Shown: positions 1 through 9,015, counted from the first letter of the stretch. The stretch: DNA of 9,547 nucleotides from Clostridia bacterium (GCA_900754085.1 CAAEBO010000041.1:1-9547), one strand, 5' to 3'. Notes: generated by a model not told the origin, from the sequence alone. Program-made: numbers and translations.

Positions 1-3000
1 CTATGCTTAAAGTAATCCATAAAATTCCCATATTCTTATTTCTACTTTTTCCTTCGCTTGCATAATATTCTTTTAAATTATTTGCTTCTATCTTGTCGTT
101 TTCACTTACCACCTCCTGCTTTGTCGTATCTAATAACTCTTCTTCTTGGTATATTTGATATTCATCTTTTTCTGCATTATATATGCTTATATATCTTGTC
201 TCTTTTAAAGAGTTATTAGCTTCGTTACTCTCGCTATTCACAACATCATCTAGTTTATTTGTATTACTATTTTTTCTTTGTAAAGCTTCTTCTACTGGAA
301 TTTTTTCTAATTTATTTTGTAACTTTTTACTTTCTTCATATTTAGTTGTTATTTCTTGTAATTCACCAGAATTAGAATTTCCTATTTCTAATAGTTTGTC
401 TTTCACATAATCAAATAATTCTGTTTTATTTAACTTTTCTGTTAAAGATATTATTTCTCCTGTTTGATAGTTAAATCTTACTTTATTACCATTTTTATAT
501 GTAACTTCTATCTCGTATAATTTTTTTCCAAAGTCTTCTGAAGTCAAGTTATTCCCCATACTTGCAATACCATTGTTTACAAAGTTTTCTGGATATTTTA
601 TTGCTTCTTTTAAATCATATATCTTACCATCTGAACCTAAAACTGTTTCATACTCTTTTCCGTTGAACGAATCTATAATAAAGTTGTTTTCTACAAGCTT
701 AATCTTATTTCCATCTATATCCATAGTAACAGGCAAAGCATATAAATTTCCGTCTTTTACATATAATCTCATATCATTCCTTACAGTCTTACTATTATCT
801 TCTGCAATAATTTCGGAATATGTTTCATATGTTTTAATTATCTTGCCTTTGTAATTAAATGTATATTGTAATTTTTCTTTGTATACATCTTCATTATTAG
901 CTCCAGATGTTATATTTTCTTCTACATTTTGAATGTCATCTTCGTTTAACATATTTTCTAGTGGGTCTGTTGGTAAAATTATACCTTCTTGGTTAGAAAC
1001 TCCACTTATAATTGGATATTTTCCTTCTTTTAAAGTTGTGTAAATATAATTTGCTTCCCAACCTATTTTAGTCTTATATGTACTTTCTTGTTTTAAATCT
1101 ACTTCTGCTAAATAATTTGCTGGTACAATATATTTATCATTTTCTGTTGATACTCTTTCTCCATTAACAGTAGAATATTTATATACATATATATTTTTTG
1201 CACCTACTATTTCATTTTTTTGCTTTCCAAATCCTAATGAAGCTGTTTCTTTATTATCACTAATTATATCTGCATGAACATAATTGTTGTAAAAGTATTG
1301 TATTCCTTCTCCTACACTATTACTAAAGCTTCCAACTAATCCCCCTACATTATTTTGTGCTTTAATTGTTGAATTTGCCACATAGCAATTCTTTATTCCC
1401 ATAGAGCTCGCTTCTATAGACTGGTTTAAAACATATCCTACTATTCCACCAACCTCACTTATACCAGTAACATTTGTATCTGTATATGTTTTCGCTACAT
1501 ATCCTTTATAATTGTATCCTATTACTCCTCCTACTTTACTATATCCTTCTACTCTTCCTCCTTTTACATATGTAGATATTGCACCACCAGTAGCAGCTAC
1601 ATTATAATAACCATACAAACCTCCTACACTGCTTCCTTTAGAAATTACAACATTATTAATTCCATAATCATATCCATTATCCCAAGTGCATTGTCCCATT
1701 ACACCTCCTATATTATTCGAATTACTAGTAGTTCCTTCTATGGTAGAGTTTTTGCATACAGCATAATTTAAGCCTCCATTACCACAAACACCACCAATAT
1801 TACTTCCACTTCCTCTAACAGTAACATTTTCACTGGTAAAACTATTTGCATCATAAAATTTACCTGCTACTCCACCTACATAGCTTCTACCAATAACTTC
1901 ATTTTTTATAGAATTTAAATTTTCTCCTTGTGTTCCATTATCTCCTCCACCACCTAGAAGAGATAATACACCTCCAACATAATCTAGACCTTGAATATGC
2001 GAATTAGAAACCGTTACATTTTTTATATTGTATCCTATTCTTTTCGTTGGATTAGATAGTACTCCTCCTACAAAACTTGAGCTTCCTACAATATTCAAAT
2101 TTTTAGCATCTACTTCTCTTAAAATTGGCAATTCTGATTCACCTGCTAGTCCTGCTACATTACCATTTCCTATTATCTCTATAGTATCCATCTTTATATT
2201 TTTTATTTCTTCACCTGTACTGTTACCTATAAATCCAACTTTATTCATTTTTGGTGCATTTACAGTTACATTATTTATTGCAATATTTTCTATTTTAGCA
2301 TTAGAATTTGCAATAACTCCTGTTCTTTCTCCAGATGCACTATTCACTATATTTATATTTTCAAAATTTGTGTTATTTAATGTGGTTTTTATTAATTTTA
2401 TTAATCCCGAATTACTTTCTTTAAGCACTATCTTCAAGTTTTTTATCTTATGCCCATTTCCTTCTAACTTTCCTATAGTTAAATTTGTTTTTATATTTTC
2501 TTTGTTTTCAAAATTAATATCTGCCATTAGTTTGTAGTTTTCATAAGTATCTGTTCCTATTTCTGCCCAATCTTCATATGTATATATTTCCTTGTAAAAT
2601 TGCGTTTCTATTTTAGCTTCTACTTGTTTTTCTTTCTCTTTATTATCTTCTATATATCTAATTTTAGAAATTCTATAACTGTCATAATATCTTGTTGGTG
2701 TTGCTGTTATATTTAAATATGTTTTTCCTTCTTTTGTAATATCTGTATCTATTTTTGCGTCCATATCTTCTATATATAATTTTGTTATTTTTACTTCTTT
2801 GGAATTTTTTATAACTGCTCTTAGTTTTACTATATTAGATGATGTTTTATCTGCTTCAACTTCTTCTATCTCTAATTCCATGTCTTCTTTTAGTTTATTT
2901 TCTGTTTGATTTGGCAAAAGCTCTTTTCTATTTGAATACAATAGTTTAGGCAGCTCCCCATCTTTTACATTTTCATAATCATAACCATTTCCTAATCCTA

Positions 3001-3883
3001 TTTTTCTTTCATAAAAATCTTTATTTTTTAATTCTTGAATACTTGCTAATATTGCTCCTGCCTTTTCGCTATTTATTTTCCCATTAAATCTTTGCATTTT
3101 ATATGCATAATTGTTTTCTTCTTCTCTCGAATTTCCTATAGCTCTGCTTACTGTATCTGTAATTTGTTTACTGTATATATTTCCTATAGCTAAATTGTTT
3201 ATGTTATTATTTAATATAGTTTGTCTGTCATTTCCTACTATTCCACCTATATATTCACCATCTGTTATTATATTAATAGTACTATAACAAGATTTTATTT
3301 CTCCATTTTGTGCAAATCCGATAATCCCTCCTATATTAGATGTATCTGCTTCTATATTTCCAGTAGAATAACAATTGGTTATATTGTTTGATGTAGAGTC
3401 ATAACCACAAATTCCTCCTATTCCAAGTGAATTTATAGTTTTATTTATTTTAAAGTTAATATCTTGAGTAAAGCAGTTACTTATACTACTTCCTTTAGAG
3501 TTTGCTATTATTCCACCAATTGCTGTAGATGTAACTTCTGCATTCGTTTCTATATTTAAATTATTTATTGAACTATTTTTTATAGTCCCCGTTTCTGCAT
3601 ACGCTACAAGCCCTGCGCAATTAATTGCTCCTTTATATGTCAAATCTATTTTTATATTAGCTTTATTTACATGAACATTATTTATTGTGCCACCTTTTAA
3701 ATATTCTACTAACCCTACTCTATAATTTTTTGCTTTTTCATTTGTATAATTTTCTACATTTAGATTATTTATTTCCCCTCTTAAGTCTTTAAATAATCCT
3801 CCATCATTTCCCATTCTTATATTGCTTATTTTATGTGAATTTCCTTCTAGTTTTCCTGTAAATGTTTTGCTTATAATTTCACC
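1..3883 (-). CDS. Continuation of the giant GLUG surface protein after the frameshift; runs off the left edge
   Basis: This frame is open from 3916 to base 1, about 1294 codons from the GGT at 3883. It has no start codon with a ribosome site, and it begins mid-domain (GEIISKTFTGKLEGNSHKI), so it is the rest of the upstream gene rather than a separate one. It contains the remainder of GLUG block 2 (IGGIIANS, IGGICGYD, IGGIIGFA, IGGIVGND, ending GNGYDYENVKDGELPKL), a beta spacer (about 2600-2940), and the larger block 3 with repeats such as VGGVLS, IGGVCGN, VGGLYGY, VGGVIGYN, VGGIVGY and VGGLVGS, ending near KYPIISG. Next come a juxtamembrane domain (about 880-400) and a charged linker. A hydrophobic stretch, MGILWITLSI, begins in the last 31 bases and looks like a second membrane segment. 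About 26 Arg codons are present: all AGA except one AGG. The true C-terminus lies outside the window. Confidence 0.85.
1000..2590 (-). repeat. GLUG-type block 3 (largest)
   Basis: The block opens with YTYEDWAEIGTDTYENYKLM and GKLEGNGHKIKNLKI. It then has at least eight repeats with a (V/I)GG(V/I/L)xG core, spaced roughly 20-35 residues apart. The repeats differ widely in DNA sequence, so this is old protein-level repetition, not recent tandem duplication. It closes with IGWEANYIYTTLKEGKYPII, matching the usual Trp...YP ending of such regions. Confidence 0.7.
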
Positions 3884-3975
3884 GTGTTCCCATATTTGCA
3901 AAATTAAGATCTTGCATTAAAATATAGTTTTCTGTTGGCGAATTATTTATGTCTTTCCATTCTGAGATATTATTA
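2941..3975 (-). repeat. GLUG-type block 2, interrupted by the frameshift
   Basis: The block opens with SEWKDINNSPTENYILMQDLNF in the first frame (split here as SEWKDI and ENYILMQDLNF) and continues with FTGKLEGNSHKI in the second frame. Canonical GLUG-like repeats follow: IGGICGYD...NCYSTGNIEAD and IGGIIGFAQNGEIKSCYST. The block ends with GYDYENVKDGELPKL. The similarity of its two halves to the opening of block 3 (YTYEDWAEI, ENYKLMADINF, GKLEGNGHKI) is the main proof that both frames belong to one gene. Confidence 0.7.
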
Positions 3976-6900
3976 ATTTTTTTATATAAATCAACTTCTA
4001 TTGTTCTTTCATGTTCTAAAAACTCTCTAGTATATGGTATATTAAAAGCTCCTTGAGTGGTTATTCCCAATACACTGTATGTAGAAGTATATAGTTTAGG
4101 TGAATTTAATTTTGCAATTATTTCACTTCTTTTATTTTCATATGTTTGGCTTAAAATTGTACACTCTAAGTTCTTTATTTTTATGTTTGTTATTGTTTCT
4201 GCTGAAGGATTATATACATTAAATTTTACTTCTACTGTATCAATTCCTTTTTTTACAACCTCTGTAGAAAGTATATCTGCTAAATCTGCATCTTTTACTT
4301 CTGGCAATTCTATATATTCATTGTTTGGCATTACATTTGGCATTGTTAATTGTGGATAATACCCTTTGGAAACATATTCATCTACATTAAACCTATTGTC
4401 GCTATTTAAAAGTTGGCTTTGAAATTTTGTATCATGTAATGCTAACATTGTTGTTTTCTTATGATATTTATTGGTGAAAATTTCGTCATTAAAATAATAA
4501 TTATTGCTAATCTTACCTTCATTATAATAAACATTTGGTCCACTAAATCTATTTGTTATGTTCTTTCCAAGTCCTACAGAATATACATTTTCTACTAATG
4601 CATTGCTAGTATTAGAACAAACTATATTTCCAATATTATTTGTTATATTCTCTTGATCTGATATATCTATATTTACTAAGCTATATATATTTTTTATTTG
4701 TCCATTTCCTACATTATAGTATGCAACTATTCCTATATCAACACTAGCACCATCATTTCTTATAAAATCTGCATTTACATTTTTTCCATATATATATCCA
4801 TTTTTTATAGTTCCCATGTTTTCACAACAAATAACTCCAGATTGGGTTTTAACATACATAGCTTCTTCTAATTTGACTACAAAATTTTCTATAGTTCCCT
4901 TATTTATATGTACTATAAGACTCGTTCTAAAATTTAGATTTTTATTACTTTCTATTAAATTCACGTTTATGTTACGTATAGTACCATAATTATGTTTTAT
5001 TATACATCCATTGGTATCTAATTCTTTATCATTATTATACTTTATGTCTGCTATTAAATTTTCTATTATCCCTCTTGTCCCTACAGTAGTTATTAATATA
5101 GATTTATTATCATTAGCTACATCTATTATTATTTTATGTCCATTAAAATTTAATTTTCCATTAAACTCTATTTTCCCACTCCATTCTGCTCCGAAACAAT
5201 AATTAGTTCCTGTAAAATCTAAATCATTTAACACTATATAATTTCCACTTGGTTGAATTTCTAGAAAATCTTCTATGCTATATATTCCTTTTATTTCTTC
5301 GGTTTCTTTTGTACTATATTCAATTTCTGAAATTAAATATTCTCTTTCTTTTATTTTTATGCTTAACTGTATAACGTATTTTTTTCCTGTTTCTGTTGAA
5401 TATGTTTTCACTTCATTTTCTACTATATTGTTTTCTGGAATTTCTTCATATCTTTTTTCTTGTACTAATTCGTCTTCTTTATATATTTTTATATAATAAT
5501 CATTTGTTGTAATTTCATTCTTTTTATCTTCTAAGTTTATTATAAAATTACTTTGAAGCATATTTCTAAATTCTTCGTAACTAGTTTTTTTATTTCCTAA
5601 TTCTACTTGTAATTCTTTTATTTCTATTCCATTTCCACCCAATACAAAAAATCCCAAGTAGCCTGTAGCATCTACATTTAAGGTACATTGATATTCTTTC
5701 CATTCTTCTGTTAACTCTTTTAACACTGTTCTATTTGCGTCTTTCTTACTATTTTGTATATATGCGGTTTGACTTCCACTTACTGCTTTTGCTTTAAAGC
5801 TCATTGTTACTTCTTTTCCAGCATATTCTCTTAAATCATACACTGCTCTTCTGTTTTCATTATCTCCACCTAATGTTAATATTTTTGTTTCTTCATTATA
5901 TTCTTTTCCATAATGATTGTTTGTATTAAAGTTAGGATACACATACCATTTTATCTCTGAGCTCATATCTACCAAATTTTTTCCTGTTGCCTTTTTACTA
6001 AGCTCTGTTAGTCCTATACTTCCACTTATTCCTGGTTCTGTTAATATTTCTATTTCTTTTATTAAATAATTTACTTTATATGTTTTATCTGTATTTCCTA
6101 TGTTATATTGATCTGCATAAAAGCTTAATTTATACCTATGGTTACCACTTAATTTTTCATATGTTTTTCTTACATAATCTTCGTTTGTTTCTATTTCTTG
6201 CAAATCTAATAAATTAGCTTTCTCATCCCTTAACTCCATTCTTACTTTATTATTTAAAACAGAATTATTAACATCTTCTATTCTTACGTCAAAATCTATT
6301 AAATTACCAGTTACAAATTGATTCTTTATTTCTACTTTTGCTGGTATCTTTAATGTTGTAAATTCTTTATATGTATATGTTATAGGTATTTCTTCTTCTG
6401 TTTTTCCTAATTTTATATTTCCTTCTATATCTATTTCATAAGTCGTATTAGCTTGTAAATTTTCACAATTTATTGAATTATATTTTCCTTGTTTTAACTG
6501 TATTATTTCTTCTTCTGTCAAAATATGTTCATATGCTATTTCCTTATATTTTTCATTCTTCTCTTGAGTGTCTTTTAGCTTTTCTTTTATTTTTATCCTT
6601 AGTCCATTTAATATTTGTATTAATCTGTTATCTGTTCTTTCTTCATCTATTTTATAGTCTAATTTTGTACTTGTACTTGTTAGTTCTTTATTCTCCATTT
6701 TTAATTCTAATGAACCTAGTGTTGATATTGGCTTTGTTGCAAATACTAAGTTTCCCAGTTCTTCAATTTGTTGCATTCCTTTATTATTGCCTAAATCATA
6801 ATCTGCATAAACTGCTATTTTATAGTATTGGTTTTGGTCTAAATCTTCTAGTTTTATTTCTTTTTCGTCTTCTGCTAATTTCTCTTCTTTTAGTTTTTCT

Positions 6901-8723
6901 CCATTTGGTCTTGTTATTATATATTTATAATTTTCCAAATTTACATTGTCTTTATTTGTTAATCTTATTCCTAATGTTACACTTACTATATCTTGACTTT
7001 TAGTTGTTATTTTCACTGTTGGTTTTTGTTTTGATGTTTTGGTTTTTCCTAAATTATTAGATATATTTAGCTCTATTCCATTTTTATCATAAAATTTTAT
7101 TGCATATTCTATATTTTTATTAGATTGTAATCCTTCTGAGCTTTCTATTGTTACTTCTTTTCCTTGTAATAAGTCATTTACTTGTCCATTTTTTAAAACT
7201 GTCCTTATTTTTCCAGTTTCTAATTCTATTTGGTTTATTCCTTTTATTGCCTCATTTTGTAGGTCTGATATTATTTTTACATTTTTTATTTGTATTTTAT
7301 TACTATATATTTCGCCTTCTTCTTTGCTTAGTTCTATTGTTCCTAGTGCTTCATATCCTTTTGTTTTAATTGTTCCTTTGTAAAATGTATTTTCTATTTT
7401 TTTATTTTCTGCATTTAAATAAATATATTTTCCTGTTATTTCGTATTCTGTTTCTGGTACTAATCCTGTTATTTGTATTTCTCCTTGGCTTTTAAATACT
7501 CTTCTTAAGTATATTTTTCCGTCTTTATATATTTCAAATGTTGGTGCTTCTATTATTTTTGCTTTTGGATCTTTTATTGTTAGCATACTTTTAGCTGTAT
7601 ATACTTCTGCTTTAAAGTCTTCTACTGTTACTTCTGGTTTTATATATTCTGCGTTTGTTTGTTCTTCTGCTTGCTGTTGGTCTTGTGGAACACTTGGGTC
7701 TGTTTCATTTTCTGTATTGTTTTCTTTTTTATCGTCACTTGTGTCTTCTTCTATAATTTCTTCTTTTTCTACATCATTTTTTGCACTTTCTATTACTCCT
7801 AAATGTGTTAATAACTCTTCGTAATTATATTCTTTGTCCACTTTGTTAGCATTCTCTTTATTTTGTGCATTTGTATCTAAAGTATTACTTTCAACATTCT
7901 TTATTATTACTTGCGAATTGTAATCTATATCATTTATTTCGTTAAACACTAAGGCGTTATCTTTAGTACTATAATATCTTATTACATTTTCTTCAAATAC
8001 TATTAAACTATTCACTGGTAATACATACTCATTTGCTGTAGTGTTTATTTTTATTTCTTTTAAATTTATATGTATTCCTTCTTGTGTTTTTGCAAAAATA
8101 TATTCTTTACTATCCGCTTTTTCTAAGCTATTTCCATTATATACTTTTCCATCTGTTATAGTTATGTTTGGGTATCCTGCTATTTCTTCGAAATCTTTGC
8201 TTATTAATGTTATATCTTGGTTTAAGTTATATATTGTATTTTTATCATTTATATATATTGGATAATTTAGGTCTATTTCTGTCTTTTCTTTATTTCCTAT
8301 AAAATATGAATTTAACTTTTTAAATATTGTTCCTTGTTCTTCTATTTTGGCTAGTTCTATGCTTTTATCATTATTATCGATCAAACCACTATTTTGTGAA
8401 TCGCTTTCATTACTAGTATTTTTGTTGCCTGCTCCTAGCAAATTTTCTGTTATTTGCTTTCCACTTACTCCATAGCCTTCATATTTAAAGTTCATTATTG
8501 GACTATATTTTAGGAATATGAAATATAGTAAGCTTATTAATGTTATTATTGCTACTAACCCTATTATTAAAAATTGTGGTTTTATTTCTATCTTGTTAAT
8601 TTTTGCTTTTAAATTTTTGCTTATCTGTTTTATATTCTTATTATTTCTACTCTTTTCGCCTTTATCTTTATTTTGCTTAATTTTAATATTCTTTTCTTTA
8701 TTACTTTTATTAAACTTTTTCAT
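3879..8723 (-). CDS. Giant membrane-anchored GLUG/FN3-like surface protein, N-terminal 1614 codons (frame ends at a frameshift)
   Basis: Probable extracellular adhesin or matrix protein, with no enzymatic motif seen. The start is ATG with a strong AAGGAGGTG site 7 nt upstream. Visible domains: Lys/Asn-rich cytoplasmic tail (1-48); one transmembrane helix (about 51-73, FLIIGLVAIITLISLLYFIF), giving N-in/C-out topology; a juxtamembrane domain (about 145-310); an acidic Glu/Asp/Gln linker (about 316-360); several fibronectin-III-like beta domains (about 360-910, with phrases such as ITGLVPETEYEITGKY and LQANTTYEIDIEG); a carbohydrate-binding-like domain (about 912-1051, GKNLVDM to LGNKKTSYEEF); another beta domain; a first GLUG-type block (about 1144-1460); a beta spacer; and the start of a second block. 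No cleavable signal peptide or LPXTG motif is seen. The frame stops at TGA inside the block-opening motif (ENYILMQDLNFANMGTR), and the missing half continues in another frame at 3883. No specific family member or ligand is recognised. Confidence 0.9.
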   Translation of the reverse strand: MKKFNKSNKEKNIKIKQNKDKGEKSRNNKNIKQISKNLKAKINKIEIKPQFLIIGLVAIITLISLLYFIFLKYSPIMNFKYEGYGVSGKQITENLLGAGNKNTSNESDSQNSGLIDNNDKSIELAKIEEQGTIFKKLNSYFIGNKEKTEIDLNYPIYINDKNTIYNLNQDITLISKDFEEIAGYPNITITDGKVYNGNSLEKADSKEYIFAKTQEGIHINLKEIKINTTANEYVLPVNSLIVFEENVIRYYSTKDNALVFNEINDIDYNSQVIIKNVESNTLDTNAQNKENANKVDKEYNYEELLTHLGVIESAKNDVEKEEIIEEDTSDDKKENNTENETDPSVPQDQQQAEEQTNAEYIKPEVTVEDFKAEVYTAKSMLTIKDPKAKIIEAPTFEIYKDGKIYLRRVFKSQGEIQITGLVPETEYEITGKYIYLNAENKKIENTFYKGTIKTKGYEALGTIELSKEEGEIYSNKIQIKNVKIISDLQNEAIKGINQIELETGKIRTVLKNGQVNDLLQGKEVTIESSEGLQSNKNIEYAIKFYDKNGIELNISNNLGKTKTSKQKPTVKITTKSQDIVSVTLGIRLTNKDNVNLENYKYIITRPNGEKLKEEKLAEDEKEIKLEDLDQNQYYKIAVYADYDLGNNKGMQQIEELGNLVFATKPISTLGSLELKMENKELTSTSTKLDYKIDEERTDNRLIQILNGLRIKIKEKLKDTQEKNEKYKEIAYEHILTEEEIIQLKQGKYNSINCENLQANTTYEIDIEGNIKLGKTEEEIPITYTYKEFTTLKIPAKVEIKNQFVTGNLIDFDVRIEDVNNSVLNNKVRMELRDEKANLLDLQEIETNEDYVRKTYEKLSGNHRYKLSFYADQYNIGNTDKTYKVNYLIKEIEILTEPGISGSIGLTELSKKATGKNLVDMSSEIKWYVYPNFNTNNHYGKEYNEETKILTLGGDNENRRAVYDLREYAGKEVTMSFKAKAVSGSQTAYIQNSKKDANRTVLKELTEEWKEYQCTLNVDATGYLGFFVLGGNGIEIKELQVELGNKKTSYEEFRNMLQSNFIINLEDKKNEITTNDYYIKIYKEDELVQEKRYEEIPENNIVENEVKTYSTETGKKYVIQLSIKIKEREYLISEIEYSTKETEEIKGIYSIEDFLEIQPSGNYIVLNDLDFTGTNYCFGAEWSGKIEFNGKLNFNGHKIIIDVANDNKSILITTVGTRGIIENLIADIKYNNDKELDTNGCIIKHNYGTIRNINVNLIESNKNLNFRTSLIVHINKGTIENFVVKLEEAMYVKTQSGVICCENMGTIKNGYIYGKNVNADFIRNDGASVDIGIVAYYNVGNGQIKNIYSLVNIDISDQENITNNIGNIVCSNTSNALVENVYSVGLGKNITNRFSGPNVYYNEGKISNNYYFNDEIFTNKYHKKTTMLALHDTKFQSQLLNSDNRFNVDEYVSKGYYPQLTMPNVMPNNEYIELPEVKDADLADILSTEVVKKGIDTVEVKFNVYNPSAETITNIKIKNLECTILSQTYENKRSEIIAKLNSPKLYTSTYSVLGITTQGAFNIPYTREFLEHERTIEVDLYKKINNISEWKDINNSPTENYILMQDLNFANMGTR
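4340..5291 (-). repeat. GLUG-type block 1 (protein-level module)
   Basis: The block opens with the phrase IYSIEDFLEIQPSGNYIVLNDLDF, split here as IYSIEDFLEI and GNYIVLNDLDF, followed by KLNFNGHKI. It continues as short beta-strand repeats of the form GxIxNxxxxI. The Gly-Gly core is degenerate (IGIVAYYN, IGNIVCSN), so it is a divergent relative of blocks 2 and 3. It closes with a run of larger residues ending in KGYYPQL, as GLUG and related beta-helix regions commonly do. The likely fold is a right-handed parallel beta-helix. Confidence 0.6.
5571..5987 (-). other. Carbohydrate-binding-like jelly-roll domain inside the giant protein (residues about 912-1051)
   Basis: The segment runs from GKNLVDM through VTMSFKAKAVSGSQTAYI and WKEYQCTLNVDATGYLGFFV to IKELQVELGNKKTSYEEF. 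This order of an opening KNL, a central FKAK strand, a W-x-x-Y strand and a terminal qlElG...tpYEx signature is typical of CBM4_9-like modules in Gram-positive surface and phage tail proteins. The family assignment is by pattern only, and the ligand is unknown. Confidence 0.5.
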
Positions 8724-8980
8724 TACGCTACACCTCCTTGTTTTTCTAATTCATTTAGTATCTTAAAATTGGTGTAACTGGTTATACAATTTAATTTTGC
8801 TCTTAACATTGTTTTTATAATTTTTAAAAAACAGCCTATTTCTAGTACTACATCTTTTCCTAAACATAGTACTACACATAACCTGTTTTTAACGTCAAAT
8901 AGAGTAGCCCCGTTTGCTACCCTTTTTATTTTTTCTAAATGTACTTGTGTGTGTGTGTGTGTGTGTGTGTACAGCGCCAA
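8723..8980 (-). CDS. Possible leader ORF (85 codons) overlapping the giant gene start; reality uncertain
   Basis: The frame is open from TTG at 8980 to a TAA whose last base is the A of the giant gene's ATG (TAATG). The predicted product has a short THTHTHT run from the microsatellite, then KIKRVANGATLFDVKNRL, a Cys-containing hydrophobic stretch (LCVVLCLGKDVVLEIGCF) and a basic tail. I recognise no family. The TTG has no ribosome site, and a stop lies just upstream in this frame, so independent initiation is doubtful. Codon choice after the tract (GTA, TTA, CTA, AAA) resembles real genes here. The likeliest real start, if any, is the ATG at 9008, which is out of frame at the present AC copy number. 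It could also be an untranslated leader. Confidence 0.35.
   Translation of the reverse strand: MALYTHTHTHTQVHLEKIKRVANGATLFDVKNRLCVVLCLGKDVVLEIGCFLKIIKTMLRAKLNCITSYTNFKILNELEKQGGVA
8731..8739 (-). promoter_or_regulatory. Shine-Dalgarno site of the giant gene
   Basis: On the minus strand this reads AAGGAGGTG, an almost full complement of the 16S rRNA 3' end, 7 nt before the ATG at 8723. It settles the start codon and suggests that the gene can be translated without coupling to the leader ORF. Confidence 0.9.
8843..8876. repeat. Paired TAGTACTACA repeats in the leader
   Basis: TAGTACTACA occurs at 8843-8852 and 8867-8876. Its core TAGTACTA is self-complementary, so the two copies can act either as direct repeats (24-nt period, about two helical turns) or as an 8-bp hairpin with a 16-nt loop in the leader RNA. 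They could be a dimeric operator or an RNA structure. Function unknown. Confidence 0.5.
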
Positions 8981-9008
8981 GGCTTACACGGCTCGCTTCT
9001 TTTAGCAT
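8895..9008 (-). CDS. Short ORF (37 codons) entering the microsatellite; probable out-of-frame 5' part of the leader ORF
   Basis: It starts at ATG 9008 with a GAGGG Shine-Dalgarno (9016-9020) 7 nt away. It reads MLKEASRVSLGAV and then a His-Thr run through the AC tract, and ends at TGA 8895 about 40 nt past the tract. A tract of 13 or 10 AC units instead of 12 would place this start in frame with the downstream leader ORF, giving about 95 codons with 13 units. With 11 units it would stop at a TAG just after the tract. No homologue is recognised. Confidence 0.35.
   Translation of the reverse strand: MLKEASRVSLGAVHTHTHTHTSTFRKNKKGSKRGYSI
8947..8970. repeat. Dinucleotide microsatellite (GT)12 / (AC)12
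   Basis: Twelve uninterrupted GT units on the plus strand, preceded by a further T. Dinucleotide tracts of this length are rare in bacteria and prone to slipped-strand mutation. It lies 224 nt upstream of the giant gene start, inside the leader ORFs, where a change of copy number changes the reading frame. Confidence 0.97.
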
Positions 9009-9015
9009 TTCTTTA

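Noticed and set aside
2028..2537. 169-codon plus-strand open frame (and similar plus-strand frames elsewhere, such as 6473-7003)
   Set aside because: They lie antisense to continuous minus-strand coding sequence with clear domain repeats. The predicted Phe/Leu/Ser-rich products are what the complement of Lys/Glu/Asn-rich AT-rich genes gives. No ribosome site supports them.
3831..3881. Read-through or recoding of the TGA at 3879 in the same frame
   Set aside because: Continuing in frame 0 gives only 15 codons of unrelated sequence before a TAA at 3831-3833. Domain continuity is restored only by changing frame.
1..3883. A separate gene starting downstream of 3916
   Set aside because: No start codon with a ribosome site is present near the beginning of the frame, and the sequence begins in the middle of a module whose first half is at the end of the preceding frame.
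1000..5291. CRISPR-like or DNA tandem repeats in the GLUG region
   Set aside because: Repetition is visible only in the protein. The DNA units differ and have no constant spacing.
8904..8920. GTAGC/GCTAC hairpin as a terminator
   Set aside because: The stem is only about 5 bp and no U-tract follows on the minus strand.
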